From NCBI GenBank assembly GCA_963763885.1, contig CAVXQD010000001.1, positions 1,150,087-1,214,086 of the forward strand: 64,000 nt of DNA. Direction: 5' to 3'. Position 1 is the stretch's first letter. Every line of letters starts with the position of its first letter. This stretch comes from JANNBN01 sp963763885. Lineage in GTDB: Bacteria > Actinomycetota > Acidimicrobiia > Acidimicrobiales > JANYDT01. Position numbers and translations under genes: made by a program. This document shows, one piece after another, positions 27,154 through 35,936 of this stretch. The notes beneath the pieces were generated by a model. It saw nothing but the letters and a program-made list of their open reading frames with translations. It searched no databases and had not been told where the DNA came from.

Positions 27154-27539
27154 CGTGAGAACGCCTTAAATCAGCATACGATCACCACGCCCCATTCACA
27201 ACTAAGGCGCCAACTTCGCCCTGACCATTCAATTGCTTAGACAAGCACCTCGAGGGACTTGCCGCCGTCGAACATCTAGTGCTGTGACCCGCGATCACTT
27301 TCCTTCTCACATCGGTCAGTTGCCGTCAAATCCGCCCAGTATCGCCTTCTCAGAGAACACATATTGAGAACATTTTCGTATGCGTGCTGAGCCTCTTGAC
27401 TAATCGTCAGTGTACTGATGATCACAGCATCGGGCGCCGGGCTCGATCGACCGCTGGAAACGATTTCGTGGACAGCCCGCGATGCGTCGCACTGGCACAG
27501 GACACGAGCCTCGCTGCACGACTACCGCTGACCGCACCC

Positions 27540-28106
27540 GTGAGGGTTGTGCTCGATGCATCTGTGCTGTACCCGCCGTCGCTGCGCGACTTCCTCCTAA
27601 CCCTCGCCAGCCTCGACGAGTTTGAGTTGCGCTGGAGCTCGCAGATCCTCGACGAGTTCGAACGCAACGTCCTCGCTGACCACCCTGACATCGACCCAGA
27701 CCGGTTCCGTTCCCGCACAATCGCAGCCATGACTGCCGCCTTCCCCGAAGCCTTCGACCTTCAGCCGGGCGTCGAACCTGTCGCCGTCGACGGAGTTCAC
27801 CTCAGCGATCAACACGTCGCCGCGACAGCCGTGGCGACTGGAAGCGACACGATCCTCACCCAGAACCTCCGCCATTTCCCAGCCCGTGCGCTCGCGAAAC
27901 ACCAAATCCGCGAAATAGGCCCAGGCAAACTCGTCGCTGAACTGGTTCGCTCCCAACCCGAGCGGGTTGATAGCGCTATCGAATCATTGGCCCGCCGTTG
28001 GAAGAACCCACCACGAACCATCGACGAGATCCTGGACCTACTCGCCGTGCACCCCAGCAGGTCTCGACCCATGAACGCCGTGCGAGCGCGACGTCCTCAA
28101 AGGTAA
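27540..28106 (+). CDS. PIN-domain toxin-like ribonuclease
   Basis: 188 residues from the GTG at 27540; the frame is open upstream to 27384 but that part is not PIN-like. Acidic residues of the PIN nuclease are in place: VVLDASVL at the start, ILDEFERN, LSDQHVAATA and GSDTILTQNLRHFP. This subtype normally follows an HTH/excisionase-like antitoxin gene in actinobacteria. No antitoxin precedes it here, and the nearest such antitoxin is the orphan at 7980-8522. It lies between the RHS gene and the second integrase. If active it would cleave RNA and need silencing from elsewhere. Confidence 0.78.
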   Translation: MRVVLDASVLYPPSLRDFLLTLASLDEFELRWSSQILDEFERNVLADHPDIDPDRFRSRTIAAMTAAFPEAFDLQPGVEPVAVDGVHLSDQHVAATAVATGSDTILTQNLRHFPARALAKHQIREIGPGKLVAELVRSQPERVDSAIESLARRWKNPPRTIDEILDLLAVHPSRSRPMNAVRARRPQR

Positions 28107-28207
28107 CCAGCTACCGGACAGCTTCGCCGTCCGAGAGCCATCGTTCACTGCGTCCGCACCCACACCTCTGGGCAGGTCGTGATCGCGAAGCGAGCTGAGC
28201 ACTTCGA

Positions 28208-29503
28208 TCAGGCTTCGTAGATCGCTTCCACGAACGATGCGTCGGCTGCGGTCGCACGACGATGTCTTCGGGTCCTCGGCACGAACGGCCGTGCTGCGGC
28301 CCGGAGCGCTTCGGGTGTCTCTTCGAGAGACTCGCCGATCTCCGGATTACTGCGTTGCGGAGGGCTCATCACTCGGTGAAGCTCCTCAGCCGCCGCCGAC
28401 TGGATCGTGTCGGTCACATGGCTGTAGGTATCGAGCGTCATCGCCACCGTCGTGTGACCAAGACGTTCCTGGACGACCTTTGGATGGATCCCCGCGGTCA
28501 ACGCCGTGGTCGCCATCGTGTGACGCAGATCGTGCAAACGAATCGCCGGGAGACCGGCACGTTCACTCGCCCGGCCGAACAACACCCGCAACTGTTGCGG
28601 GTGATACGGCTCCCCAAACTTGTCTGCGAACACCACGCCATCTGGCCCAGCAGCCCCGAGACCCAACGCGTCGCGTTCGACTGCTTGACGATCCCGATGC
28701 GCACAAACTTCAGCCGTCACGTCGCCGGCGAGTTGCACGACGCGACGCGACCCGGCCTTCGGTTCAACCGTCACCACTCGAAAGCCGTCCGTTGTGCGCT
28801 GCACCACGATCGACACCTTCCCCGACACGAGGTCCACATCGCGCCAACGCAAACCAGCGAGCTCACCCCGGCGCATGCCCGTGTGCAACGCGACCAACCA
28901 CAACGTGAAAAGCCGGTCACCGCGGACCGATTCCAGAAAAGCGACCGACTGCTCCGGCGTCCACACCGTCAAGGTCCGCCCCTCGGATCGCGGAACCTTC
29001 GCAGCGCTCACCGGGTTCGCATTGACCAGCCCCCAACGAACCGCATCGTTGAACGCGCGGCGTAGCGTCCTATTCACCTGGCCAACCGTCGTCGCCGACA
29101 ACGCCCCACCATCCCGAGCACCGCTCTCAAGAAGGCCCGCATACAACTGTTCGACCTGCCTCGTCTATAGCCGCGACACACGCACGTCGCCGATGCGCGG
29201 CACGACATAGTTCGCGACGATCGTCGAGTAGTTCGACAACGCCGAATCCGCGACCTCGCGTCGGATACCCCGCAACCACCTATCCATCAGGAAACCGCCG
29301 ACCGTGTCCGGTGCCCGCCGAACCGGACGATCAGGCCCGTACTCGACCAGCGCGTCAGCCAACGCGACACGAGCATCAGCCTCCGAAACGAACCCGCCCA
29401 CCTGAACCTGGCGACGCGCTTGACCCCTCACCGCAGGCAGATCGATCCGATACGCCCACGAACCACCCGGATTCCTCGGCGTTCGCACGGATCCCTTGAC
29501 CAT
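28208..29503 (-). pseudogene. int: tyrosine integrase with in-frame amber stop
   Basis: About 430 codons of tyrosine recombinase in one frame, interrupted by a single TAG at 29165-29167 (RVSRL-stop-TRQVEQLYAGLL). The N-terminal part has the arm-binding domain (SWAYRIDLPAVRGQARRQVQVGGF) and part of the core-binding domain. The C-terminal part holds the catalytic Arg (TGMRRGELAGLRW), His-x-x-Arg (LHDLRHTMAT), His (ERLGHTTV) and Tyr (LDTYSHV). A 45-residue extra tail contains IGESLEETPEALRAAARP, closely matching the antitoxin at 45255-45563. I chose ATG 29503; GTG 29533 is possible. A palindrome and a tRNA-Pro fragment stand immediately upstream, the expected place for the attachment site. Confidence 0.85.
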
Positions 29504-29516
29504 TGCCGAAGGATAC

Positions 29517-29558
29517 TGTCCACGAGTGTCCACCGAAACTGGTGGACACTCGTGGACA
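29517..29558. repeat. perfect 18-bp palindrome upstream of integrase 2
   Basis: TGTCCACGAGTGTCCACC (29517-29534) is exactly complementary to 29541-29558 around GAAACT. Each arm contains the half-motif GTGTCCAC. It sits 14 bases before the integrase ATG and 48 bases from the tRNA-Pro fragment, a suitable place for an integrase arm site or repressor operator. Confidence 0.6.
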
Positions 29559-29605
29559 CTCTCACCGCCTCGCTTGTCAGATACTGGCTCTGACCTGCGG
29601 TTTTA

Positions 29606-29651
29606 TGGTCGGGCTGGCGGGATTTGAACCCACGACCTCTTGACCCCCAGT
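29606..29651 (-). other. tRNA-Pro(GGG) 3' fragment, attachment-site scar
   Basis: Read on the minus strand, CTGGGGGTCAAG is the anticodon loop and 3' stem of tRNA-Pro(GGG). It continues through AGGTC, a T arm GTGGG-TTCAAAT-CCCGC, the acceptor 3' strand and an encoded CCA. No acceptor 5' strand or D arm exists on the upstream side, so it is not a functional tRNA. The truncated copy faces the integrase at 28208-29503, as expected for attR-type or tandem attachment sites. The 352-base gap 29534-29885 contains this, the palindrome and no gene. Confidence 0.75.
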
Positions 29652-29885
29652 ACAAGATGTGTCATAGGTACACGTAGTGTCCGTGGGTGACCGATGGTGG
29701 CCGGAAGAGACTGCTGACCTGCGCGTTCGCGAGATGCCGACGAACATCTAGAGACCGTGAGTGTCCGGTGGTGTCCCTTGAGAACCAGGCGGATGTTCTC
29801 ACTTTTGTTCTCACAAGCGCGCTTACTATCCACCTCATTGTGAAGTGCTCAACTCCGGCACACCTCCACACGCCCATGCCGCGAG

Positions 29886-30884
29886 TCAGATCCCGAGCGA
29901 CTCGAGGATCCGTTGTGCCATGAGGGGTGGAACCGCGTGACCCACCTGACGGGCTTTCGAAGTCAGCGTCCCCGAGAATCGGAAATCGACTGGGAATGTC
30001 TGGAGAAGTGCGGCTTCGCGGAGACTGATCGCTCGATCTTGCTCCGGATGACCAAACCGACCGTTGGAGTACGAGATGCAACGAGTCGTCAGACCACTCG
30101 CAGGGCGATCCCACCACATGCGGCCGTACACATCGGAGTGTCCTGCGTAGTCCTTGTGACAATCGGCCACCAAGCGCCGCGGCCAGTCCCTCCGCCCGCC
30201 GCCTTCCGGCGTCGCTCGAATACGCTGCAAGTTTAGCGGTGAAAGGCTCATTGACGCATGATCCGGGTCGAATTGGTCGACGTCCCCCGGTCCCAGTCTC
30301 GGAAGCTCTGAGATCCACTCTCGGACTGTCGACGGCGCGCCACCCCGAGGAGACGGAAGCGCAGGTCGACCAACACGCGACGCGATCAAAACAAGTCGCT
30401 TGCGTTCTTGCGGAACGCCGTAGTCCAAAGCGCGCAAGACCTCGACCGATGTTGTGTAGCCGATCCGGCGCACAGACCTTACGAATCTCGCCAAGGGACC
30501 GTCGGAGCTGGCACGTTGCAGGCCAGGAACGTTTTCGACGACGACGTACTCTGGACGAATAGCCCGAACGAATCGCAAGAATTCGTTCAGTAAAGCTCGC
30601 CGAGGATCAAGGGCCGACTGGCTTCGGTTCTGTGCTGAGAATGGCTGACAGGGTGCGCACCCGGCAAACAACAGCGGGCCTGGCGGCACTATCGACTTCA
30701 CCTCGTCAACGCTAAGCTCGCGAATATCTCGTTGGAATATCGTCGCGCCAGGAAAATTCGCCCGGAATGACTCCGTCGAATCGAAATCAAAGTCAATCGC
30801 TCCGATGATCTTTGCTCCCGCCGCCCTGAACCCAACGGAAGTGCCGCCACAGCCAGAGAAGAAGTCAACGACCGAAACGGACAT
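29886..30884 (-). CDS. C5-cytosine DNA methyltransferase
   Basis: 332 residues with the ordered C5-MTase motifs: I (VVDFFSGCGGTSVGF), IV (GCAPCQPFS, with the catalytic Cys), VI (VVENVPGL), VIII (QERKRLVLIAS), and a C-terminal motif X (QVGHAVPPLMAQ). The target-recognition region lies between about residues 190 and 270. It transfers methyl from SAM to cytosine at an unknown site. It is the last gene of the long defence-like operon: its ATG overlaps the stop of the OLD-type gene (TAATG). No cognate restriction endonuclease with a recognised fold follows, so the methyl mark may serve the whole cassette or be an anti-restriction mark. Confidence 0.9.
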   Translation of the reverse strand: MSVSVVDFFSGCGGTSVGFRAAGAKIIGAIDFDFDSTESFRANFPGATIFQRDIRELSVDEVKSIVPPGPLLFAGCAPCQPFSAQNRSQSALDPRRALLNEFLRFVRAIRPEYVVVENVPGLQRASSDGPLARFVRSVRRIGYTTSVEVLRALDYGVPQERKRLVLIASRVGRPALPSPRGGAPSTVREWISELPRLGPGDVDQFDPDHASMSLSPLNLQRIRATPEGGGRRDWPRRLVADCHKDYAGHSDVYGRMWWDRPASGLTTRCISYSNGRFGHPEQDRAISLREAALLQTFPVDFRFSGTLTSKARQVGHAVPPLMAQRILESLGI

Positions 30885-32689
30885 TACGTTTGCCCCTCAA
30901 CGAACGTTGCGATTGCTTGGGTGAGAGACGAAAGACTGGGATCGTCGTCCGGCACTCGAACCAGCGCCAGCTTTTGAAGCGTGAGAATCTCGGCCCCGTT
31001 CACTGCCGATCCCGTCATCCGCTCAGCGTACGCCGCCCAAGCCAGCTTGTGAGCGTCGGTTCCGGCGCCCACGACATCACTAATTCTCGGATCGGTGCGA
31101 AACGGCCAGAGGAACTCGTCAGGAGTCGCAAAGGGCAAGAATCCGACGAACTGTCGCCGCCAGTCAAGAAGACGTATTAAACACTCCCGACGGCGAGGAA
31201 TCGCATTAACTTCCGATTCACCGTACGGAAGCATCGGCACGTGGTTATTCAAGCTCGCCCGGACCGTTTCCTCTAGGTCCGCATCGCTCACTTGTTCCGA
31301 TACCGGCGGAGGTGCACATGCCTGATCGCCGTCCAATAGAAGCAAGAGATTCGAGCGCCCCTCCTCACTCCACATTACGCAGTAGTGCCGCCAAAGCGTC
31401 GCTGCTCCGCCGGAAATGATCTGAACAGTTACTCCGCTTGGGCTTACCCGCTCGACGATGCAGCGGGCAAGGGAGTCTTCGACCACAACTGTCGTGACAT
31501 CCAACGTTGCACCAATGGCTTCGAATGCTGTCAACGCTGACGCCCTCTGTGACGGCAAATCGACAGTCCGGCTGTCCGACCGCATCTCTAGGACTTTGAT
31601 CGCTTCAGGCGGCAGCCCGCGCAACAGTTGGGGTGAATGGGTTGAAATCACTACTTGGTGATGCTTGGTCAACGCCTGACGCGCTATCAGGTTCATCAAA
31701 TGTGCTTGCGCCCCTGGGTGAAGCGAGACTTCAGGTTCGTCAAGCAGGATTAGCGACTTTTCGGGTGCCGCCAGTATTTGGACTACAAGCATTACGGCCG
31801 CGTACTCGCCACTTCCAGCGAAAGCTTCGGAGTACTTCAAGTCCTCCGATTGCAGTAGCACCGTCCATCCCTCGGTGTTGTCAAAATAGCGATGGTTGAT
31901 GATCCCGACGTTTGCGTATTCGCGACCTAGAACCTTCCCCACCGCCTGCTTTTCGGTCTCCGAGAGGTTTCGGTACGGCTCAACAATCCGCTCCCAGCCA
32001 TAGCGGACGTCTGATTGTGTGGACTCGACAAGGTGGAACGAGAGCCGCTTGGCCCAAGTGCGAATTCTCCGCTTGCGAGCGTTTTGCAGGTTCACCGGCG
32101 AGCGGTTGATCGAGACGGATCGGCTAACGACTGACTGGTGAAATGCTCGATCGAAACTAGATAGCTGCGATCGAAAGTCGAGGTACACGACATTCTTCTC
32201 GATCGTATTCCATCGGGTTGCACTTCCATCGGCGGGTGCGTTGGCCTTCGAGAACGGATACCGATCCATCGAGTCTGGGGGACTTAGAAGTGGTCGACTT
32301 GACTCGAACAAGTCTGGGTTTATCTCGCCCGCCCGGCGTTGACTAGTGTTTCGCCCGATTCTTGTTTTCACTACTTCGACGGTTGTGCCCTGAGTGGGCG
32401 AGTGCCGACCATAAATAAATCGGTGGCGCGAATCAGGGTCAATTCTGTCGATCTCGGTACCGAACCAGTACGTTCCAAGATCGTTTCCTTGAGGGGCACC
32501 TTGCAAAGCACGAAGAATGGAGGTCTTGTTGGTCCCATTTGGGCCAACAAGGACCGTCACTGGATGCAGGAAGTCGATTCGCATTCCAGGGGCGACGTTC
32601 TTAAACCTTGGGAAGCGGATATGGTGGATTTTTGGTTCGAAGGCGTTTGTGTTCCACGCTCGGCTCAGTTGCTCGTGTAGATCCGCCAT
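30884..32689 (-). CDS. OLD-family ATPase with TOPRIM nuclease domain
   Basis: 601 residues. The N-terminal ABC-type ATPase has Walker A GPNGTNKTS near residue 50, a split insertion of about 200 residues, a FAGSGEYAAVML signature and Walker B LILLDEPEVSLHP, followed by an STHSPQLL switch. The C-terminal part is TOPRIM-like: VVVEDSLARCIVERV carries the Glu, and LLLLLDGDQA the DxD. Proteins of this build (OLD, GajA of Gabija) are ATP-regulated nucleases in phage defence. It is seventh in the operon, 5 bases after the DUF499 gene and overlapping the methylase. It is the only clear nuclease fold in the cassette. Confidence 0.82.
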   Translation of the reverse strand: MADLHEQLSRAWNTNAFEPKIHHIRFPRFKNVAPGMRIDFLHPVTVLVGPNGTNKTSILRALQGAPQGNDLGTYWFGTEIDRIDPDSRHRFIYGRHSPTQGTTVEVVKTRIGRNTSQRRAGEINPDLFESSRPLLSPPDSMDRYPFSKANAPADGSATRWNTIEKNVVYLDFRSQLSSFDRAFHQSVVSRSVSINRSPVNLQNARKRRIRTWAKRLSFHLVESTQSDVRYGWERIVEPYRNLSETEKQAVGKVLGREYANVGIINHRYFDNTEGWTVLLQSEDLKYSEAFAGSGEYAAVMLVVQILAAPEKSLILLDEPEVSLHPGAQAHLMNLIARQALTKHHQVVISTHSPQLLRGLPPEAIKVLEMRSDSRTVDLPSQRASALTAFEAIGATLDVTTVVVEDSLARCIVERVSPSGVTVQIISGGAATLWRHYCVMWSEEGRSNLLLLLDGDQACAPPPVSEQVSDADLEETVRASLNNHVPMLPYGESEVNAIPRRRECLIRLLDWRRQFVGFLPFATPDEFLWPFRTDPRISDVVGAGTDAHKLAWAAYAERMTGSAVNGAEILTLQKLALVRVPDDDPSLSSLTQAIATFVEGQT

Positions 32690-32694
32690 GGCGT

Positions 32695-35600
32695 TTACTC
32701 GAACTCCGCTGCGGTCGCTCCGAGGTTTGACGCGTTCTCACCCACGATGCGACGGGTGGTGTCATCGAAACCGGCCGGGTTGTCGGCTTCTACTTCGAGG
32801 GTGATCTTCACCTTCGGCCCGAGGCGTCGGGTGACGTGTTCGAGAATTTCGCCGAACTGCTTGACGCCGCGCACGGTGTCGAGCTCGAAACGTGCGTAGA
32901 AGTGCGTGGCTTCGCCGGTCGATCCGCTGGCGACAGCGTTCGTGGCGCTCGACCCCGAGCGAGGCGCGGGAACGGCTGCAGCGCCTTCTCCGTTCACAGC
33001 GGGTTCGGCGTTAGGCATCGGACCTGGGACAACGTCAGGCCGCAGGAGAAGGCCGCTCCCCACAGCAGCGACGTGTTCTCCCGTCCGGACGCCCAGCCAC
33101 GTCGTCCCGTCGTGGGCCTCCGCATAACCAAAGGTCTCCGTCGACCAGCTCATGTTCGCCGTACCGTCGCTCACCGCACCGGATAGAACTCGCACCGAGC
33201 CGAGTCTGGGCATGTGCGGGAACCGGGCGTAGTTGGACCATAGATCCCGGACCTTGATGTCTCCTCTGTCCGACCAGAGGTTGTAGCGGTCGACGTCCAT
33301 CCGTACTCGTATGCCCCCATACGACGTGACGATCTTCTCCTCGCTGATCAACTTCTTCTCGACCCGAGCAGCAAGCTGGCCGGTCGCAGTCGCCTTGCTG
33401 CTTTGCCATTCGATGGTTGCAGTACCCGGCTTCTGCGTCGGGGTAAGAATCATCGTGAACGTTTCTGCCATCAGACTGTCGACCTGTTGACTGCTGTCGT
33501 CACGCTTGCTCGTCGCCTGTCGCTGCTGGTGCGGGGTGAGATCCAGTGCCTCTCGGTCGTCAACGATCGACTTCCACGCCAAGAACGATCGGGTCGCTGC
33601 CCGTAGCTCCGACAACCGAGCCGGCGCTGCAGCCACGAACACCAGAAGGTTTCTGTTTAGCCTGGGACCGCTCTCGCGCTGGGCCAAAATCCGGTCAGCG
33701 AGCGCTACCGCTGTCGACGAAGAGTCGCCCCCCGTGTGCGTCACCTCGGGCGACAACACCACCAAGCGCACACCCTCGTCATCATCGGGCACATCGCCAG
33801 GCCCTTCAGCGAACACCTGGATCGCAGCGAACGCGCCACGATCGGTCTCACGAGCAAGCCGTCGTTTCACTTCGTCGTCGGCGTCATGATCGGAGTAGTT
33901 CGACGCCGCACGGTCCGCAGCCATCCGTGTCACGTTCGGCTTCAACGAATACCAGTACTGCGACCCGTCGACGTAAAGGTGCGTGGCTTGCCCGGACAAA
34001 CGCTTCAACGCATCAGCAAACTGTGCCGGTGACTCACCCGGCTGAGTGCATCCGAGAACAACCGATTTGATGTCCACCCCACGAGAACCATCAGGACGAG
34101 GAGCCGACGCCATGTACACAGAGCGAGCGACACGACGGGTCGCTGAGATCCGACCGAAGTGCTTGTTCTCCTGGTCAATTCGCAGCGGCAACGCATTCTC
34201 GCCGTCAACATCGGACTTGATGACAGGGTCCCACCCCTCTTCCAGGTACTTCTTGATCTCGCTAACAAACGACGCCGAGTCCATCGGCAACGTCGCAGGC
34301 GTAATCAACAGCGACTGATCGCCGCGCTGCCACAGCTGCGAGATCGCGATCGCCATCAACCGCAATACGCCACGCGTCCGCTGGAACTTGTCGAGCGTCG
34401 ACCACTCACCAAACAGCCGATCAAACAACTCCGGGTGAATCGGGTACGACAGCTCCATCCGTCGCCGATACTCCGCGTCACCGACACCCGACGGAAAATC
34501 GCCCCGGTTCGTTCGGTACATCTCGTCATATGCACGGATCACACCGTCACGCACCCGGGCGTTCTCGGGCGTGATCGGATCAAACAACCGTCGCCGCACA
34601 ATCTCGAAGGACTCATCAGGCGACGCCGGCTGCCACTGCTTCGCCTTGCGCTGTGTCACGTTCTTCAGCTTCTCCAGCGCCGCCTTGCCCCGGTCGCCAC
34701 CAACCTCAATATCCGAAGCCGGAATCGAGATCAGCACCACCACATTCGGCACAGCTGCGGCTGCCTCGGTAAGCGCTTGCGCAAACGTGAACTGCGTGTC
34801 GAAGTCGCCAGCCGGAAGACGCTCACCGTCGCCTGCTTCACGCAGCTGGCGGGCATAGGCCACCCATTCATCGATCAGCACTACCGCTGGACCGAACTCC
34901 TGGAACAAGGTCTTCAATGCAGATCCCGGGTTCGTTCCGAGCTCATCGTCACGCCGGACGATCTCGTACCCGGCCAAACCACCCAACTGGTACGCGAGGT
35001 GACCCCACAAGGTCCGCAACGACGTCGACTTGTTGATGACCTGCGGCGTCGACGGACGCAACATCTGGCCAACGATCACCGCACGGTTCACCTTCGACGG
35101 AAGCGACACCCCAGCCGACGCAAGTGCCTCCCCCACTCCAGGCAACTCCCCAGCAGGAACCCCAGAAGCTAGGTGGTACAGACCGATCATTGAGTGCGTC
35201 TTGCCGCCGCCGAAGTTCGTCTGCAACTCAATCACCGGATCACTACCGCCACCAGACAACCGCCTCGCCGCTCCCACGAGCAGATCGGTCAGGCCCTCCG
35301 TCAGGAACGTACGCGCGAAAAAGGCAACAGGATCCTGATACTCAACATCGGCGCTGCCCGACGCAACCTCGAACAAATCAGCAGCGAACTCCGCCTGCTC
35401 AAACAGCCCTGACGCAACATCGGTGTGCGGCGTGATGATGTCACGCCACGGCGTCAACCCTGCCGCAGGCTGACCCTCTGTCGGGCGAGCCGCAGTCTTA
35501 CGACGCTCAGCACGGCCCTCCTCATCGAACAGCTGCCGCATCAAGTCACGGCGAAGCGACTTGATCTCCATCCGCTCATCACGATTTCCAAACGTCTCCA

Positions 35601-35934
35601 AGACCCGCTCCATAGAGTCCAACGCCCGCACCGTGTCATCAGTCGACAACTGCTTCTGATGCGTCCGCACCTCGGCCAACTCGAACACCAATGCGCGAAC
35701 CGACGCAGAAAACCCATGCGAGAACGTGTCGCTCCAGGTCGCCTTCATGCCCTTCAGCAGGAACGACACATCCGACGGCGACGGCGAGCTATCTGGACTG
35801 TGCAGCAGGCTGTTGACCTTCGTCAACCAACCGTCCCCGTAGAAACCCTTCCACGTCTCCTCACACTTCGGACGCAAACCGTCACGAAGCAACTCGATCG
35901 AGCGAGTCAACCGCTCGCTATTGGCCATCACCAT
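32695..35934 (-). CDS. DUF499 AAA+ ATPase with degenerate Swt1-like HEPN N-terminus
   Basis: 1,079 residues (an internal ATG at 35928 is an alternative start). The DUF499 ATPase core has Walker A NFGGGKTHS at about 240-248, a Walker B block AVVLIDEW and a VVLISIPASD sensor strand. The first 120 residues resemble the Swt1-type HEPN domain that often opens such ATPases (ELAEVRTHQKQLSTDD, RALDSMERVLETFG). The usual RNxxxH catalytic motif is reduced to RTH, so it is probably a dead, protein-binding domain. DUF499 proteins occur with DUF1156 methylases in anti-phage islands. The gene starts 2 bases after the DUF1156 stop. Confidence 0.82.
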   Translation of the reverse strand: MVMANSERLTRSIELLRDGLRPKCEETWKGFYGDGWLTKVNSLLHSPDSSPSPSDVSFLLKGMKATWSDTFSHGFSASVRALVFELAEVRTHQKQLSTDDTVRALDSMERVLETFGNRDERMEIKSLRRDLMRQLFDEEGRAERRKTAARPTEGQPAAGLTPWRDIITPHTDVASGLFEQAEFAADLFEVASGSADVEYQDPVAFFARTFLTEGLTDLLVGAARRLSGGGSDPVIELQTNFGGGKTHSMIGLYHLASGVPAGELPGVGEALASAGVSLPSKVNRAVIVGQMLRPSTPQVINKSTSLRTLWGHLAYQLGGLAGYEIVRRDDELGTNPGSALKTLFQEFGPAVVLIDEWVAYARQLREAGDGERLPAGDFDTQFTFAQALTEAAAAVPNVVVLISIPASDIEVGGDRGKAALEKLKNVTQRKAKQWQPASPDESFEIVRRRLFDPITPENARVRDGVIRAYDEMYRTNRGDFPSGVGDAEYRRRMELSYPIHPELFDRLFGEWSTLDKFQRTRGVLRLMAIAISQLWQRGDQSLLITPATLPMDSASFVSEIKKYLEEGWDPVIKSDVDGENALPLRIDQENKHFGRISATRRVARSVYMASAPRPDGSRGVDIKSVVLGCTQPGESPAQFADALKRLSGQATHLYVDGSQYWYSLKPNVTRMAADRAASNYSDHDADDEVKRRLARETDRGAFAAIQVFAEGPGDVPDDDEGVRLVVLSPEVTHTGGDSSSTAVALADRILAQRESGPRLNRNLLVFVAAAPARLSELRAATRSFLAWKSIVDDREALDLTPHQQRQATSKRDDSSQQVDSLMAETFTMILTPTQKPGTATIEWQSSKATATGQLAARVEKKLISEEKIVTSYGGIRVRMDVDRYNLWSDRGDIKVRDLWSNYARFPHMPRLGSVRVLSGAVSDGTANMSWSTETFGYAEAHDGTTWLGVRTGEHVAAVGSGLLLRPDVVPGPMPNAEPAVNGEGAAAVPAPRSGSSATNAVASGSTGEATHFYARFELDTVRGVKQFGEILEHVTRRLGPKVKITLEVEADNPAGFDDTTRRIVGENASNLGATAAEFE

Positions 35935-35936
35935 CT

